This document shows positions 33,693 to 42,559 of a stretch of DNA of 64,000 nt, piece after piece. Positions within the stretch are counted from its first letter, which is position 1; each line of letters opens with the position of its first letter. Made by a program: the position numbers and the translations under genes. The notes beneath the pieces are model-generated. The model had not been told where the DNA came from and made no database searches. It worked only from the letters and a program-made list of their open reading frames with translations. Source of the stretch: JAZTZP01 sp045637525 (GTDB lineage Bacteria; Bacillota; Clostridia; UBA1381); contig JAZTZP010000150.1 of assembly GCA_045637525.1 (NCBI GenBank), forward strand, positions 62,001 to 126,000. Reading direction: 5' to 3'.

Positions 33693-34712
33693 GTGGAAGA
33701 AGTAGTTGTTTCAGTAATATGTGCGGCTTATAATCATGAAAGGTACATAGCACAGGCTTTAGATGGTTTTGTTATGCAAAAAACAAACTTTAAATTTGAA
33801 GTGTTGATAAACGATGATGCTTCAACAGATGCTACGGCTGAAATTATTAAATCATATGAGAAAAAGTATCCAGATGTGATTCGAGCGTTTTATAGCGAAA
33901 AAAATGAATATAGTCAAGGTATTAGTCCGACATTAAAGCTCTATGAGAATGCGAATGGAAAATACATTGCGCTTTGTGAAGGTGATGATTTTTGGATTAA
34001 TGAAAATAAACTACAAATTCAGGTTGATTATATGGAATCACATCCGGAATGTACAATATGCGGTCATTCTGCGTATAATTGCTACGAAAACGGAGTTATA
34101 AAATGTAATTTGTTTAAAAGTTTTGATAAGGACTGTGTTGTTTCGACTGAAGATGTAATTAGCAGATGGATTTTTCCTACACAATCTATCTTATATCGTG
34201 CTTCAGCTCGAGTTCCTTTCATTGTTCCGTTTAAAAAAGATGCACCATGTGGGGACTACCCCTTAGCTGTCTATTTAGCACTTAAAGGGAGTGCGTTTTA
34301 TTTTGCCGATGCTATGAGTGTATATAGAAATGGTTCGGTTTCGTCAGTATCGAAAAAGTGGAGAAATGATGATTTTAAGACAGTTATATTTTATGAAAAA
34401 TTCAATCAATTATTAGATCGTATTGATGAATATACTGATGGTGCGTATTCTGTGTGTATTAAAGACCACAAATTACGTTGTGATTGCTATATAGCAGTTG
34501 CTATGCATAAAGTTAAAGAAATTTTATTTGGACAAAAATTCAAATCTATCTCTTATAAGAAAAAGGGTTATAGTATTGTCACTATAATAATGAAAAAACT
34601 TCATATATGGAAGCTAAGCTGCTATGTTTTTGACAGCATTAAATATAAGTTAGCATTAAAAAACACAAAAAAAATTAAACAAAAAAACATTATTGTGTTA
34701 GATAGAGTTTGA
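33693..34712 (+). CDS. Glycosyltransferase family 2
   Basis: A 339-residue GT2 enzyme. The opening VVVSVICAAYNHERYIAQAL, FEVLINDDASTDATAEII and the metal-binding CEGDDFW (near residue 95) are typical. The C-terminal third is basic and not recognised, and may contact the membrane. GTG start at 33693; the overlapping ATG at 33691 is in another frame that stops at once. Preceded by AAGGAGATATT. It is the last glycosyltransferase before the flippase. Confidence 0.88.
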   Translation: MEEVVVSVICAAYNHERYIAQALDGFVMQKTNFKFEVLINDDASTDATAEIIKSYEKKYPDVIRAFYSEKNEYSQGISPTLKLYENANGKYIALCEGDDFWINENKLQIQVDYMESHPECTICGHSAYNCYENGVIKCNLFKSFDKDCVVSTEDVISRWIFPTQSILYRASARVPFIVPFKKDAPCGDYPLAVYLALKGSAFYFADAMSVYRNGSVSSVSKKWRNDDFKTVIFYEKFNQLLDRIDEYTDGAYSVCIKDHKLRCDCYIAVAMHKVKEILFGQKFKSISYKKKGYSIVTIIMKKLHIWKLSCYVFDSIKYKLALKNTKKIKQKNIIVLDRV

Positions 34713-34760
34713 AAATTGTTAAGTATTTTTATCTATAGTATGCAGTGAAAGGTGAAAGTA

Positions 34761-36206
34761 ATGAATGATACGAATTTAAAACGTAATGTTTTATCAGGTC
34801 TCGTTTGGCAATTTTGCGAAAAGTTTGTTGTTCAGTTTGTTTTGTTTGCAGTTCAGATTGTTTTGGCAAGGTTGCTTCTACCTGAGGATTTTGGAATAAT
34901 AGGAATTATTTCCGTATTTAATATGTTGGCTCAGGTATTTGTTCAAAGTGGATTTGGAACTGCATTAATACAAAAAAAGTCAATTGATGATGTGGATTGT
35001 TCATCTATTTTCTATGTAAGTATGTTAATTTCAGCTTTGTTATATGCGTTGATATTTTTTGGTTCTCCATTTGTTGCAAAGTTTTATGAGTGTAAAGAAC
35101 TATCATCGTATATGAGAGTGCAGTTTCTTGGATTGTTTGCAAGTCCAATAATAAACATTCAAACGGCGTTGTTACAGAAAAAATTGGATTTTAAAACAAG
35201 CTTTATCAGGAATTTTATAGCAAATTTAGCTTCAGCTGTTGTTGGTATATCAATGGCTATAACCGGGTTCGGAGTATGGTCGCTCGTATTTTCGAATTTA
35301 ACAACCAATATTGTAAGTGCAATTGTATTAACTATGACGGTACGTTGGCTTCCTAAATTAACTTTTTCAATGTCGAAGGTTAAAGAACTGTTTTCTTATG
35401 GAAGCAAATTGCTTTTATCAAGTTTACTTGATACTTTATATAACAATATGTATTCTTTGGTTATAGGTAAATTTTTTGACACAAGTGTACTTGGATATTA
35501 TAACAAAGGTAAAAATTTTCCTAGTTTAGCAGTAAATACTATCAATGGGACAATACAAACGGTAATTTTTCCGGCTTTATCAAAATGTCAAGATGATAAA
35601 GTCAAATTAAAAAATCTAATGCGTCGTTCAATTGTAACATCAACGTTTTGTGTATTTCCTGCTATGTTTGGGTTAGCTGCTGTTGCAAAACCTTTAGTTT
35701 TGATATTGCTTACTGAGAAGTGGTTGCCGTCAGTTTTTTTCTTACAGGTGTGTTGTTTTACATATATGCTTTGGCCTATTCATACAGCTAATTTACAGGC
35801 TATAAATGCAATAGGCAGAAGTGATGTTTTTTTAAAACTTGAAGTTATTAAAAAGGTTGTAGGTGTTATAACGTTGATATTAACAATACCGTTCGGTGTA
35901 CATGTTATGGTAATCGCCAGAGCATTTACCGGTATTTTTAGTACTTTTATAAATGCATTCCCAAATAAGAAATTACTAAATTATAGTTTTTTTGAGCAGA
36001 TGAAAGACATATTGCCATCGTTTGTGTTATCACTGGTAATGTTTGGATGTATATATATAATTTCGTTTTTAAACATTAATGTATATTTAATGATAGTAGT
36101 ACAAATAGTTGTTGGAAGTTTTATTTACATCTTTGGCGCTAAATTGATGCATTTTGAATGTCTTGATTACATTATACAAATAATTAAAGGCTATATTAAA
36201 AGATAA
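34761..36206 (+). CDS. Wzx-like lipid-linked oligosaccharide flippase
   Basis: A 481-residue polytopic protein of the MOP superfamily with 12-14 hydrophobic segments, closest in pattern to the WzxC/MVF-type exporters (NVLSGLVWQFCEKFVVQFVL, ARLLLPEDFGIIGIISV, ALIQKKSIDDVDCSSIFYVS). It carries undecaprenyl-linked repeat units across the membrane for the Wzy-type polymerase at 30266. ATG 34761 is preferred over the GTG at 34752 because AAAGGTG precedes it at good distance. The stop at 36206 directly precedes a truncated ATP-grasp remnant. Confidence 0.88.
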   Translation: MNDTNLKRNVLSGLVWQFCEKFVVQFVLFAVQIVLARLLLPEDFGIIGIISVFNMLAQVFVQSGFGTALIQKKSIDDVDCSSIFYVSMLISALLYALIFFGSPFVAKFYECKELSSYMRVQFLGLFASPIINIQTALLQKKLDFKTSFIRNFIANLASAVVGISMAITGFGVWSLVFSNLTTNIVSAIVLTMTVRWLPKLTFSMSKVKELFSYGSKLLLSSLLDTLYNNMYSLVIGKFFDTSVLGYYNKGKNFPSLAVNTINGTIQTVIFPALSKCQDDKVKLKNLMRRSIVTSTFCVFPAMFGLAAVAKPLVLILLTEKWLPSVFFLQVCCFTYMLWPIHTANLQAINAIGRSDVFLKLEVIKKVVGVITLILTIPFGVHVMVIARAFTGIFSTFINAFPNKKLLNYSFFEQMKDILPSFVLSLVMFGCIYIISFLNINVYLMIVVQIVVGSFIYIFGAKLMHFECLDYIIQIIKGYIKR

Positions 36207-36207
36207 T

Positions 36208-36552
36208 TTGAGAAATATCATTTTGAAGAAGAAGTTAGCAATGCGCGCCGGAGAAACTGATATTGCTGAGTTGGTGCAAAATGAGCTGATTTATAGCCAA
36301 TTTGAACGATTGTCTGGATTAACTGGTCATATTGCCAATATGGATTGTGATATTTTCTTGATTGATAATGTCCCTTATATTCTGGAAATGAATGCACGTT
36401 TTGGAGGAGGGTATCCATTTAGTTATATGGGAGGATGCGATTTGCCGAGTGCTATTGTTGAATGGTGCAAAGGTAATAATGTACCTGATGAAATGTTATC
36501 AGTAAAGTATGGTAGCGTTGGATATAAGGAGTTATTTATCACGGAAGTTTGA
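36208..36552 (+). pseudogene. C-terminal remnant of an ATP-grasp gene
   Basis: The 114 residues match only the last third of a carbamoyl-phosphate-synthase-type ATP-grasp ligase: KKLAMRAGETDIAELVQNE, the metal/ATP-site DCDIFLIDNVPYILEMNARF and GGGYPFSYMGG. The N-terminal nucleotide-binding domains are absent, and the upstream DNA encodes the flippase. No good ribosome site or ATG is present (first codon TTG). A full-length, different ATP-grasp gene begins 40 bp downstream. It is most likely a relic left by recombination at the flippase end, though a short expressed fragment cannot be excluded. Confidence 0.75.
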
Positions 36553-36592
36553 TACTTAATATATAATAAAATTACAAAACGGAGGTAATTGG

Positions 36593-37828
36593 ATGAAAGC
36601 TTTGGTTTTAGCTGGTGGTTTTCCACAAATTGCATTAATTAAAGAATTGAAGTCAAGGGGTATAAGAGTGCTTTTGGCAGATTATAATGAGAAACCTGTT
36701 GCGTTTGAATATGCTGATGAGTTTTACAGAGTATCAACGTTAGATGTTCCTGCAATTACAGAACTTGCACGAAAACAAGGTGTTGATTTTTTGATTACAG
36801 CATTTACGGATCAGGCGTTATTAACTGTAGCACAAGTATCCGAGATTTTAGAATTACCATGTTATATTGATTATAAAACTGCATTGAATGTTACAAATAA
36901 ATCATATATGAAAGATGTTTTTAAAAAACATGATATATCTACAGCGAAGTATATCGTTATGGAAAATTTAGATTTAGCGTCGATATCGGATTTAAAATAT
37001 CCCATTATAGTAAAACCTGTTGATTGTAACAGCTCAAAAGGAGTTAAGAAGGTTTATGATGAGGATGAGTTGAAATTAGCGTTTGATGAAGCAGTATGCC
37101 TTAGCAGAACAAAAACAGCTATTGAGGAAGAATTTATTGAAGGAATGGAAATAACAGTTGATGTTCAGATTGAAAATGGTAAGGCTCATGTATTGTCGAA
37201 GGCGTATAGTGATAAGATTGCAGATGATGACAAATTTGTCATTTTCAGAACACGTTTTCCGGTAAGTGAAAATAAAAGAGTACATAATCAAATCGAGGAA
37301 ACTGCCCAGAAAATTGCAGATGCTTTTGGACTGAAAAATTCTATGATGCTCATACAGATGATTTCAGATGGTGAGAATGCGTATGTATTGGAATTTAGTG
37401 CCAGAACTGGTGGTGGAGTGAAATACGATCTTATAAAAAGAGTTTCCGGTTTTGATGTTGTAAATGCAGTTATAGATCTAACATTACAAAAAAATCCGAA
37501 AGTTGAAATTAAATCACCCGTTGCTAAATACATATCAAATACTTTTATTTACTGTAATCCCGGAATTTTTGATCATTTGGAAGGCTTTGAGGATTTAAAA
37601 AATGATAATATTATTGAAGACTATTATCTGTTTAAATGGCAAGGTGCTGAAATGGGTGGTGCTACAAACAGCGGAGATCGAATTGCAGGATTTACCATAC
37701 AAGCTGATATAAAGGATGAAATTGAAGACAAATATAATTCGGTAATAAAGAAAATTAAAGTTATTGATAGTTATGGCAATGATATTTTGCGGAATGATTT
37801 GTTGACACCGTTGGAATATGAAGAATAG
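36593..37828 (+). CDS. ATP-grasp carboxylate-amine ligase-like enzyme
   Basis: A 411-residue ATP-grasp enzyme of the carbamoyl-phosphate-synthase large-chain type. A pre-ATP-grasp Rossmann segment (about 1-100, MKALVLAGGFPQIALIKELK) is followed by the ATP-binding core with KYPIIVKPVDCNSSKGVKKV (about 139-158) and the Mg/ATP strand NAYVLEFSARTGGGVKYDL (about 265-283). Such enzymes form amide or similar bonds through an acyl-phosphate. A sugar amine made by the downstream aminotransferase is a reasonable acceptor, but that is inference. Start ATG 36593 with CGGAGG. A TRAP-type permease gene follows after 19 bp. Confidence 0.82.
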   Translation: MKALVLAGGFPQIALIKELKSRGIRVLLADYNEKPVAFEYADEFYRVSTLDVPAITELARKQGVDFLITAFTDQALLTVAQVSEILELPCYIDYKTALNVTNKSYMKDVFKKHDISTAKYIVMENLDLASISDLKYPIIVKPVDCNSSKGVKKVYDEDELKLAFDEAVCLSRTKTAIEEEFIEGMEITVDVQIENGKAHVLSKAYSDKIADDDKFVIFRTRFPVSENKRVHNQIEETAQKIADAFGLKNSMMLIQMISDGENAYVLEFSARTGGGVKYDLIKRVSGFDVVNAVIDLTLQKNPKVEIKSPVAKYISNTFIYCNPGIFDHLEGFEDLKNDNIIEDYYLFKWQGAEMGGATNSGDRIAGFTIQADIKDEIEDKYNSVIKKIKVIDSYGNDILRNDLLTPLEYEE

Positions 37829-37847
37829 AATTTAGGAGGTAGTTTTT

Positions 37848-39206
37848 ATGCCAATAGCACTTACATATTTAGTGATAATGCTTTTAGTTATTTGTATTTG
37901 GTTCATTGCTCTTAAAAGACCTGTTTATGAGGCTATATTTATTAGTTTTGTAGTATTAGTGGCTGTAAGTAATTCTTTGGGAAGTATTTTTGAATACATT
38001 CATGAAGGTTTATCTACATCATTAATTTATTCAATGGTTGCTTTTGTAGCAATGTCACAGTTGTTGACAAAAACAAAAATTATAGATAGTTGTATAGGTA
38101 TTATTTTATCATTGCTTGGTCGCGTAACTGGTGGTGCAGGATATGTTTCGGTCGTGGCAAGCAGTTTTATGGGAGCTCTTTCGGGCAGCGGTCCGGGAAA
38201 TGTAATGTCAACAGGAGTAATTACAATACCGGCAATGAAGAAAAGTGGTTTTCCGCCGGAATTAGCCGCAAACGTTGAAAGTACAGCAAGTTATTTAGGA
38301 AATATGATACCACCATCATCGAATATTGTTGCAGCACTTGGTGCCTTTATGGCATTATATCCGGATGAAAATATTTCAACGGGTAAATTTTGGATTGTGC
38401 TTTGGGGGATTGCGTTATGGTTTATTTTGCAGAGAATTTTAACTGTTTTCACTTTCTGTAAGTACTACAAAGTAAAACCTACGAGTAAAGATGAGTTGCC
38501 GAACTTTAAAGAAACTTTAAAGCAGGGGTGGTATGGATTATTGCTTCCTATAATTATTCTTGTTCCGTTTATATTAGATTCTCTTCTAAAAGATAATTTT
38601 ATTACGAGCAGATTGGGTGATGTTGGAGCAAAATATTTTTCAGGCTCTTTGTTAATATTTATTGCCGGAATCGCAGCTATATACACTGTTTTTATGGCGA
38701 AAGATAAATCTGAGATAACATTTTCTAAAATGGCACAGGTGTTTTCAAATGGAATAAAAAGTCTTTCACCTGCTATAGCTACTTGCATATTCGGATATAT
38801 GATAGGATCGTTATTTGCAGATCAAAATGTTTCTGAAAGCTTGGAAATGTTTATATTATCGCTTAAATTTGGAAAATTAGGATTAGTGTTGTTTATTCCA
38901 CTATTAACCTGTTTCCTTGGTATGATTATCCCGGGATCTTCATTAGTAGTTATGTTTGGACCGGTATTTATTACAGCATTTGCAGCTGTAGGAGTTAATC
39001 CTTTGCTTGCTGCAGCGATGCTTCCATGTATTTGTGGTACGATGTGTGGGATTACACCGCCATTAGCATTAGGAATGTATGCCGGTATGTCTATTGCAGA
39101 ATCGGATTTTACAAAGACGGTAAAAAATGATTTATGGTGGGTGGCTTTGCATTATATTATGGAAGTCATTGTATTAATGGGCTGGTTGCCGATTATCGGA
39201 CTGTAA
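37848..39206 (+). CDS. TRAP transporter large permease-like protein (DctM-type)
   Basis: A 452-residue membrane protein with about a dozen hydrophobic segments. Diagnostic of DctM/large TRAP permeases are MGALSGSGPGNVMSTGVITI (about 108-127), ANVESTASYLGNMIPPSSNI (about 138-157) and the repeated LPCICGTMCGITPPLALGMY near the C-terminus. TRAP permeases import organic acids with Na+ coupling and usually need a DctP solute receptor. None is encoded nearby. Its place inside a polysaccharide locus, between an ATP-grasp ligase and an aminotransferase, is unusual. Preceded by AGGAGG; a small membrane protein follows after 18 bp. Confidence 0.82.
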   Translation: MPIALTYLVIMLLVICIWFIALKRPVYEAIFISFVVLVAVSNSLGSIFEYIHEGLSTSLIYSMVAFVAMSQLLTKTKIIDSCIGIILSLLGRVTGGAGYVSVVASSFMGALSGSGPGNVMSTGVITIPAMKKSGFPPELAANVESTASYLGNMIPPSSNIVAALGAFMALYPDENISTGKFWIVLWGIALWFILQRILTVFTFCKYYKVKPTSKDELPNFKETLKQGWYGLLLPIIILVPFILDSLLKDNFITSRLGDVGAKYFSGSLLIFIAGIAAIYTVFMAKDKSEITFSKMAQVFSNGIKSLSPAIATCIFGYMIGSLFADQNVSESLEMFILSLKFGKLGLVLFIPLLTCFLGMIIPGSSLVVMFGPVFITAFAAVGVNPLLAAAMLPCICGTMCGITPPLALGMYAGMSIAESDFTKTVKNDLWWVALHYIMEVIVLMGWLPIIGL

Positions 39207-39224
39207 GAAAGGAGACTGGTTTTT

Positions 39225-39503
39225 ATGAAAGAACTTCTTAAAAAAATTGGGATGTTTCTGAAATTGATTTATGGGTATGGAATAATGATATGTTTGTTTG
39301 CAGGTGGATTCACATTTTTTGGGTATTTGGCAGCATTTTTTATCGGAGGTGAGGTTGCTACGCAAATATGTGTTGTGATATATAAAAGTATCATTCCGGT
39401 AATTGTTTATATATCAAGTGTTTTGGTTGTGTTAGGATTATTATCAATGTATTTATGTGGTGAAATGGCGCTTTCTATAAAAGATAGTAATAAGAATAAA
39501 TAA
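39225..39503 (+). CDS. Small two-helix membrane partner of the TRAP-type permease
   Basis: A 92-residue protein with two or three hydrophobic segments (about 14-38 and 50-80, for example GIMICLFAGGFTFFGYLAAF). DctQ-type small TRAP subunits are normally about 160 residues with four helices, so this would be a reduced form. The position, 18 bp after the permease and with AAAGGAG upstream, argues for a functional pair. No sequence family was recognised with certainty. Confidence 0.65.
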   Translation: MKELLKKIGMFLKLIYGYGIMICLFAGGFTFFGYLAAFFIGGEVATQICVVIYKSIIPVIVYISSVLVVLGLLSMYLCGEMALSIKDSNKNK

Positions 39504-39542
39504 TGTAATTAGTATGACCTAAGTGCTTGAAAGGAGCTTTTT

Positions 39543-40634
39543 ATGATTAATGTAACACGTTCATCAATGCCGGAATTTGATGAATATATTGAGGAAATAA
39601 GAGGATTATGGGATAGCCGTTGGCTTACAAATATGGGCGTTAAGCATAATGAATTGCAGGACAAGCTATGCGATTATTTGTCAGTTGATAATGTGTCGCT
39701 CTTCACTAATGGGCATCTTGCATTGGAAAGTGCAATATCTGCACTGGGATTATCAGGCGAAGTTATAACAACTCCTTTTACGTTTGCGTCAACAACACAG
39801 GCGATAGTTCGTTGTGGGTTGACTCCGGTTTTTTGCGATATTAATGCAAGTGATTATACCATAGACTGTGATAAGATTGAAGAGCTTATCACAGAAAAGA
39901 CTTCGGCAATTGTCTCTGTTCACGTTTACGGAAGTGTTTGTGATGTAAAACGAATTGATGAGATAGCAAAAAAGTATAATCTTAAGGTTATATATGATGC
40001 CGCACACGTATTTGGAGTAAGAGTGGGAGAAAAGGGAATAGGATCGTTTGGAAATGCATCTATGTTCAGTTTTCATGCGACTAAAGTGTTTAATACAATT
40101 GAGGGCGGATGTGTTACATATCAAGATGAAACTCTTACAAAAAGACTTCAAATATTAAAGAATTTCGGAATGCAGGATGAAGAAAACTATCCCGAAATCT
40201 CCGGAAACTCAAAAATGAACGAGTTTCAGGCGGCCATGGGGATATGCAATTTAAGACATGTTTATGAAGAAATCAAGAAGAGAAAAGCAGCAGTTTTAAG
40301 ATATATAGAGCGTTTGAGTGATATTAAAGGTATAACGCCATGGCATGAACAAGAGGGTGTAAAACACAATTATGCATATTTTCCGGTATTATTTGATAAG
40401 GCTGTTTTTGGAAAAAACAGGGATGAGGTTGCAGATGTTCTGAAGAAAGAGAATATATTTGCAAGAAAATATTTTTATCCGTTAACAAGCAGTTTTGAAT
40501 GCTATAAAGGAAGATTTGAAATACAACAGACACCGGTAGCGGAAAAAATTGCAAAGAATGTTCTTACATTACCGCTCTATGCAGATTTATCAATACATGA
40601 TGTTGACAGGATTTGTGATATAGTTTTAAATTAG
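39543..40634 (+). CDS. DegT/DnrJ/EryC1-family sugar aminotransferase, VioA-like
   Basis: A 363-residue PLP enzyme. The Schiff-base lysine is in MFSFHATKVFNTIEGGC (near residue 186). The N-terminal INVTRSSMPEFDEYIEEI and RWLTNMGVKHNELQDKL resemble the VioA/DesI group, which aminates dTDP-4-keto-6-deoxyglucose at C4 to give dTDP-4-amino-4,6-dideoxyglucose. rmlA and rmlB, which make that substrate, follow directly. No rmlC or rmlD is present, so the pathway should end in the amino sugar and not in rhamnose. AAGGAG ribosome site. Confidence 0.88.
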   Translation: MINVTRSSMPEFDEYIEEIRGLWDSRWLTNMGVKHNELQDKLCDYLSVDNVSLFTNGHLALESAISALGLSGEVITTPFTFASTTQAIVRCGLTPVFCDINASDYTIDCDKIEELITEKTSAIVSVHVYGSVCDVKRIDEIAKKYNLKVIYDAAHVFGVRVGEKGIGSFGNASMFSFHATKVFNTIEGGCVTYQDETLTKRLQILKNFGMQDEENYPEISGNSKMNEFQAAMGICNLRHVYEEIKKRKAAVLRYIERLSDIKGITPWHEQEGVKHNYAYFPVLFDKAVFGKNRDEVADVLKKENIFARKYFYPLTSSFECYKGRFEIQQTPVAEKIAKNVLTLPLYADLSIHDVDRICDIVLN

Positions 40635-40654
40635 TATATAAGGGGAGAGAATAA

Positions 40655-41530
40655 ATGAAAGGAATAGTATTAGCAGGAGGAAAAGGAACACGTCTTTATC
40701 CTATGACTAAAGTAACATCAAAGCAATTATTGCCGATTTATGATAAGCCTATGATATATTATCCTATATCTACGCTGTTTTTAGCGGGAATAAAAGAAAT
40801 TTTGATTATATCAACACCCGAAGACACACCTGTGTATAAAAAGCTTTTAGGTGACGGTTCGCAGTGGGGTGTTACTTTTGAATATAAGGTTCAGCCCGAA
40901 CCAAAGGGATTGGCTCAGGCGTTTATTCTTGGTGAAGAATTTATAGGTGATGACAGCGTATGTCTTATTTTAGGTGATAATATTTTCTATGGAAAAGACT
41001 TTACGAGGACTTTAAATTGTGCTCAGCAGGAAATGAACGGAGCAGTAATATTTGGTTATCCGGTGAAAAATCCTACTGCATTCGGAGTTGTTGAATTTGA
41101 TAAGGATAATAATGTCATATCAATCGAGGAGAAGCCACAATATCCAAAGTCTGATTATGCTGTTCCGGGATTATATTTTTATGACAATAGTGTTGTTGAA
41201 ATTGCAAAGAATGTTAAACCATCGGCACGTGGTGAAGTTGAAATAACATCTGTAAATAATGAATATCTAAGAAGAGGAACATTAAAAGTTCAGCTTATGC
41301 AGAGAGGCATGGCATGGCTTGATACCGGTACGCCGGATGGAATGCTGAGAGCCAGCGAATTTGTTCAGACTGTTCAGGAGATGCAAGGTTTTTATATATC
41401 TTGCCTTGAGGAAATAGCATGGAGACGCGGATTTATTAATACAGAACAACTTATTAAGATAGGAAACGAGCTTAAAATGACAGATTACGGACAATATTTA
41501 TTGTCGTTGCCTGAGGAGGAAAATAAATGA
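40655..41530 (+). CDS. rmlA: Glucose-1-phosphate thymidylyltransferase
   Basis: A 291-residue RmlA. The nucleotide-binding start MKGIVLAGGKGTRLYPMTKV, the substrate loop KQLLPIYDKPMIYYPISTLF, LGDNIFYG and GMAWLDTGTPDGML are all conserved. It activates glucose-1-phosphate with dTTP to give dTDP-glucose. The gene lies 20 bp after the aminotransferase and overlaps rmlB by 4 bp. The product feeds RmlB and then, by inference, the VioA-like aminotransferase. Confidence 0.96.
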   Translation: MKGIVLAGGKGTRLYPMTKVTSKQLLPIYDKPMIYYPISTLFLAGIKEILIISTPEDTPVYKKLLGDGSQWGVTFEYKVQPEPKGLAQAFILGEEFIGDDSVCLILGDNIFYGKDFTRTLNCAQQEMNGAVIFGYPVKNPTAFGVVEFDKDNNVISIEEKPQYPKSDYAVPGLYFYDNSVVEIAKNVKPSARGEVEITSVNNEYLRRGTLKVQLMQRGMAWLDTGTPDGMLRASEFVQTVQEMQGFYISCLEEIAWRRGFINTEQLIKIGNELKMTDYGQYLLSLPEEENK

Positions 41531-42546
41531 AGATACTAATAACCGGAGGTGCCGGATTTATCGGTAGTAATTTTGTGTATTATATGCTTGATAAGCATCC
41601 GGACTATGATTATGTTTGCCTTGATGCACTAACATATGCCGGCAATCTTAAGACATTGAAAAGTGCGCTGGAATTGCCTAATTTTAAGTTTATAAAAGGC
41701 GATATCGCTGATAGAGATACTGTATTTAATCTTTTTAAAGAGGAAAAATTTGATGTTGTTGTAAACTTTGCGGCAGAAAGTCATGTAGACCGTTCGATAA
41801 CGGATCCGGGAATATTTTTAAGAACAAATATATTGGGAACGCAAACTTTAATGGATGCATGCCGTGAATATGGGATAACAAGATACCATCAGGTTTCTAC
41901 TGATGAAGTTTACGGCGACCTGCCGCTTGATAAACCTGAACTGTTCTTTACCGAAGAAACTCCGATACATACTTCGAGTCCTTATTCAGCAAGTAAAGCA
42001 AGTGCTGATTTATTGGTTCTTGCTTATTACAGAACATATGGATTGCCTGTATCTATTTCGAGATGTTCAAATAACTACGGTCCGTATCATTTTCCGGAAA
42101 AGCTTATACCGTTAATGATTGCAAATGCCTTAAACGATAAACCGCTTCCGGTTTACGGTGAAGGGAAAAATGTTCGTGACTGGTTATATGTTGAGGATCA
42201 TTGTTCTGCTATTGATTTAATAATTCATAACGGCAGAGTAGGCGAGGTATATAACATAGGCGGACATAATGAAAAAGCAAATATAGATGTTGTAAAGATA
42301 ATTATAAATCAGCTTGGCAAGAGTGAGGAGCTAATAACTTATGTAAAAGACCGTGCGGGACATGATTTGCGATATGCAATAGATCCGACAAAAATACATA
42401 ACGAGCTTGGCTGGTTGCCTGAAACAAAGTTTGAAGACGGTATTAAACTTACAATAGAATGGTATTTAGCAAATAAATCCTGGTGGGAAGATATAATAAG
42501 CGGCGAATATCAGAATTATTATAAACAAATGTATGAAAACAGATGA
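41527..42546 (+). CDS. rmlB: dTDP-glucose 4,6-dehydratase
   Basis: A 339-residue SDR enzyme. It carries the NAD-binding ITGGAGFIGSNFVYYML start, the catalytic YSASKASADLLVLAYYRTYG (Tyr/Lys pair near 157-161), the RmlB-specific STDEVYGDL loop, and RDWLYVEDHC. It turns dTDP-glucose into dTDP-4-keto-6-deoxyglucose. ATGA overlap with rmlA indicates coupled synthesis. It is the last shared step before the branch. No rmlC or rmlD follows; an acyltransferase gene comes next. Confidence 0.96.
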   Translation: MKILITGGAGFIGSNFVYYMLDKHPDYDYVCLDALTYAGNLKTLKSALELPNFKFIKGDIADRDTVFNLFKEEKFDVVVNFAAESHVDRSITDPGIFLRTNILGTQTLMDACREYGITRYHQVSTDEVYGDLPLDKPELFFTEETPIHTSSPYSASKASADLLVLAYYRTYGLPVSISRCSNNYGPYHFPEKLIPLMIANALNDKPLPVYGEGKNVRDWLYVEDHCSAIDLIIHNGRVGEVYNIGGHNEKANIDVVKIIINQLGKSEELITYVKDRAGHDLRYAIDPTKIHNELGWLPETKFEDGIKLTIEWYLANKSWWEDIISGEYQNYYKQMYENR

Positions 42547-42559
42547 AGGGAGTGTTTTG

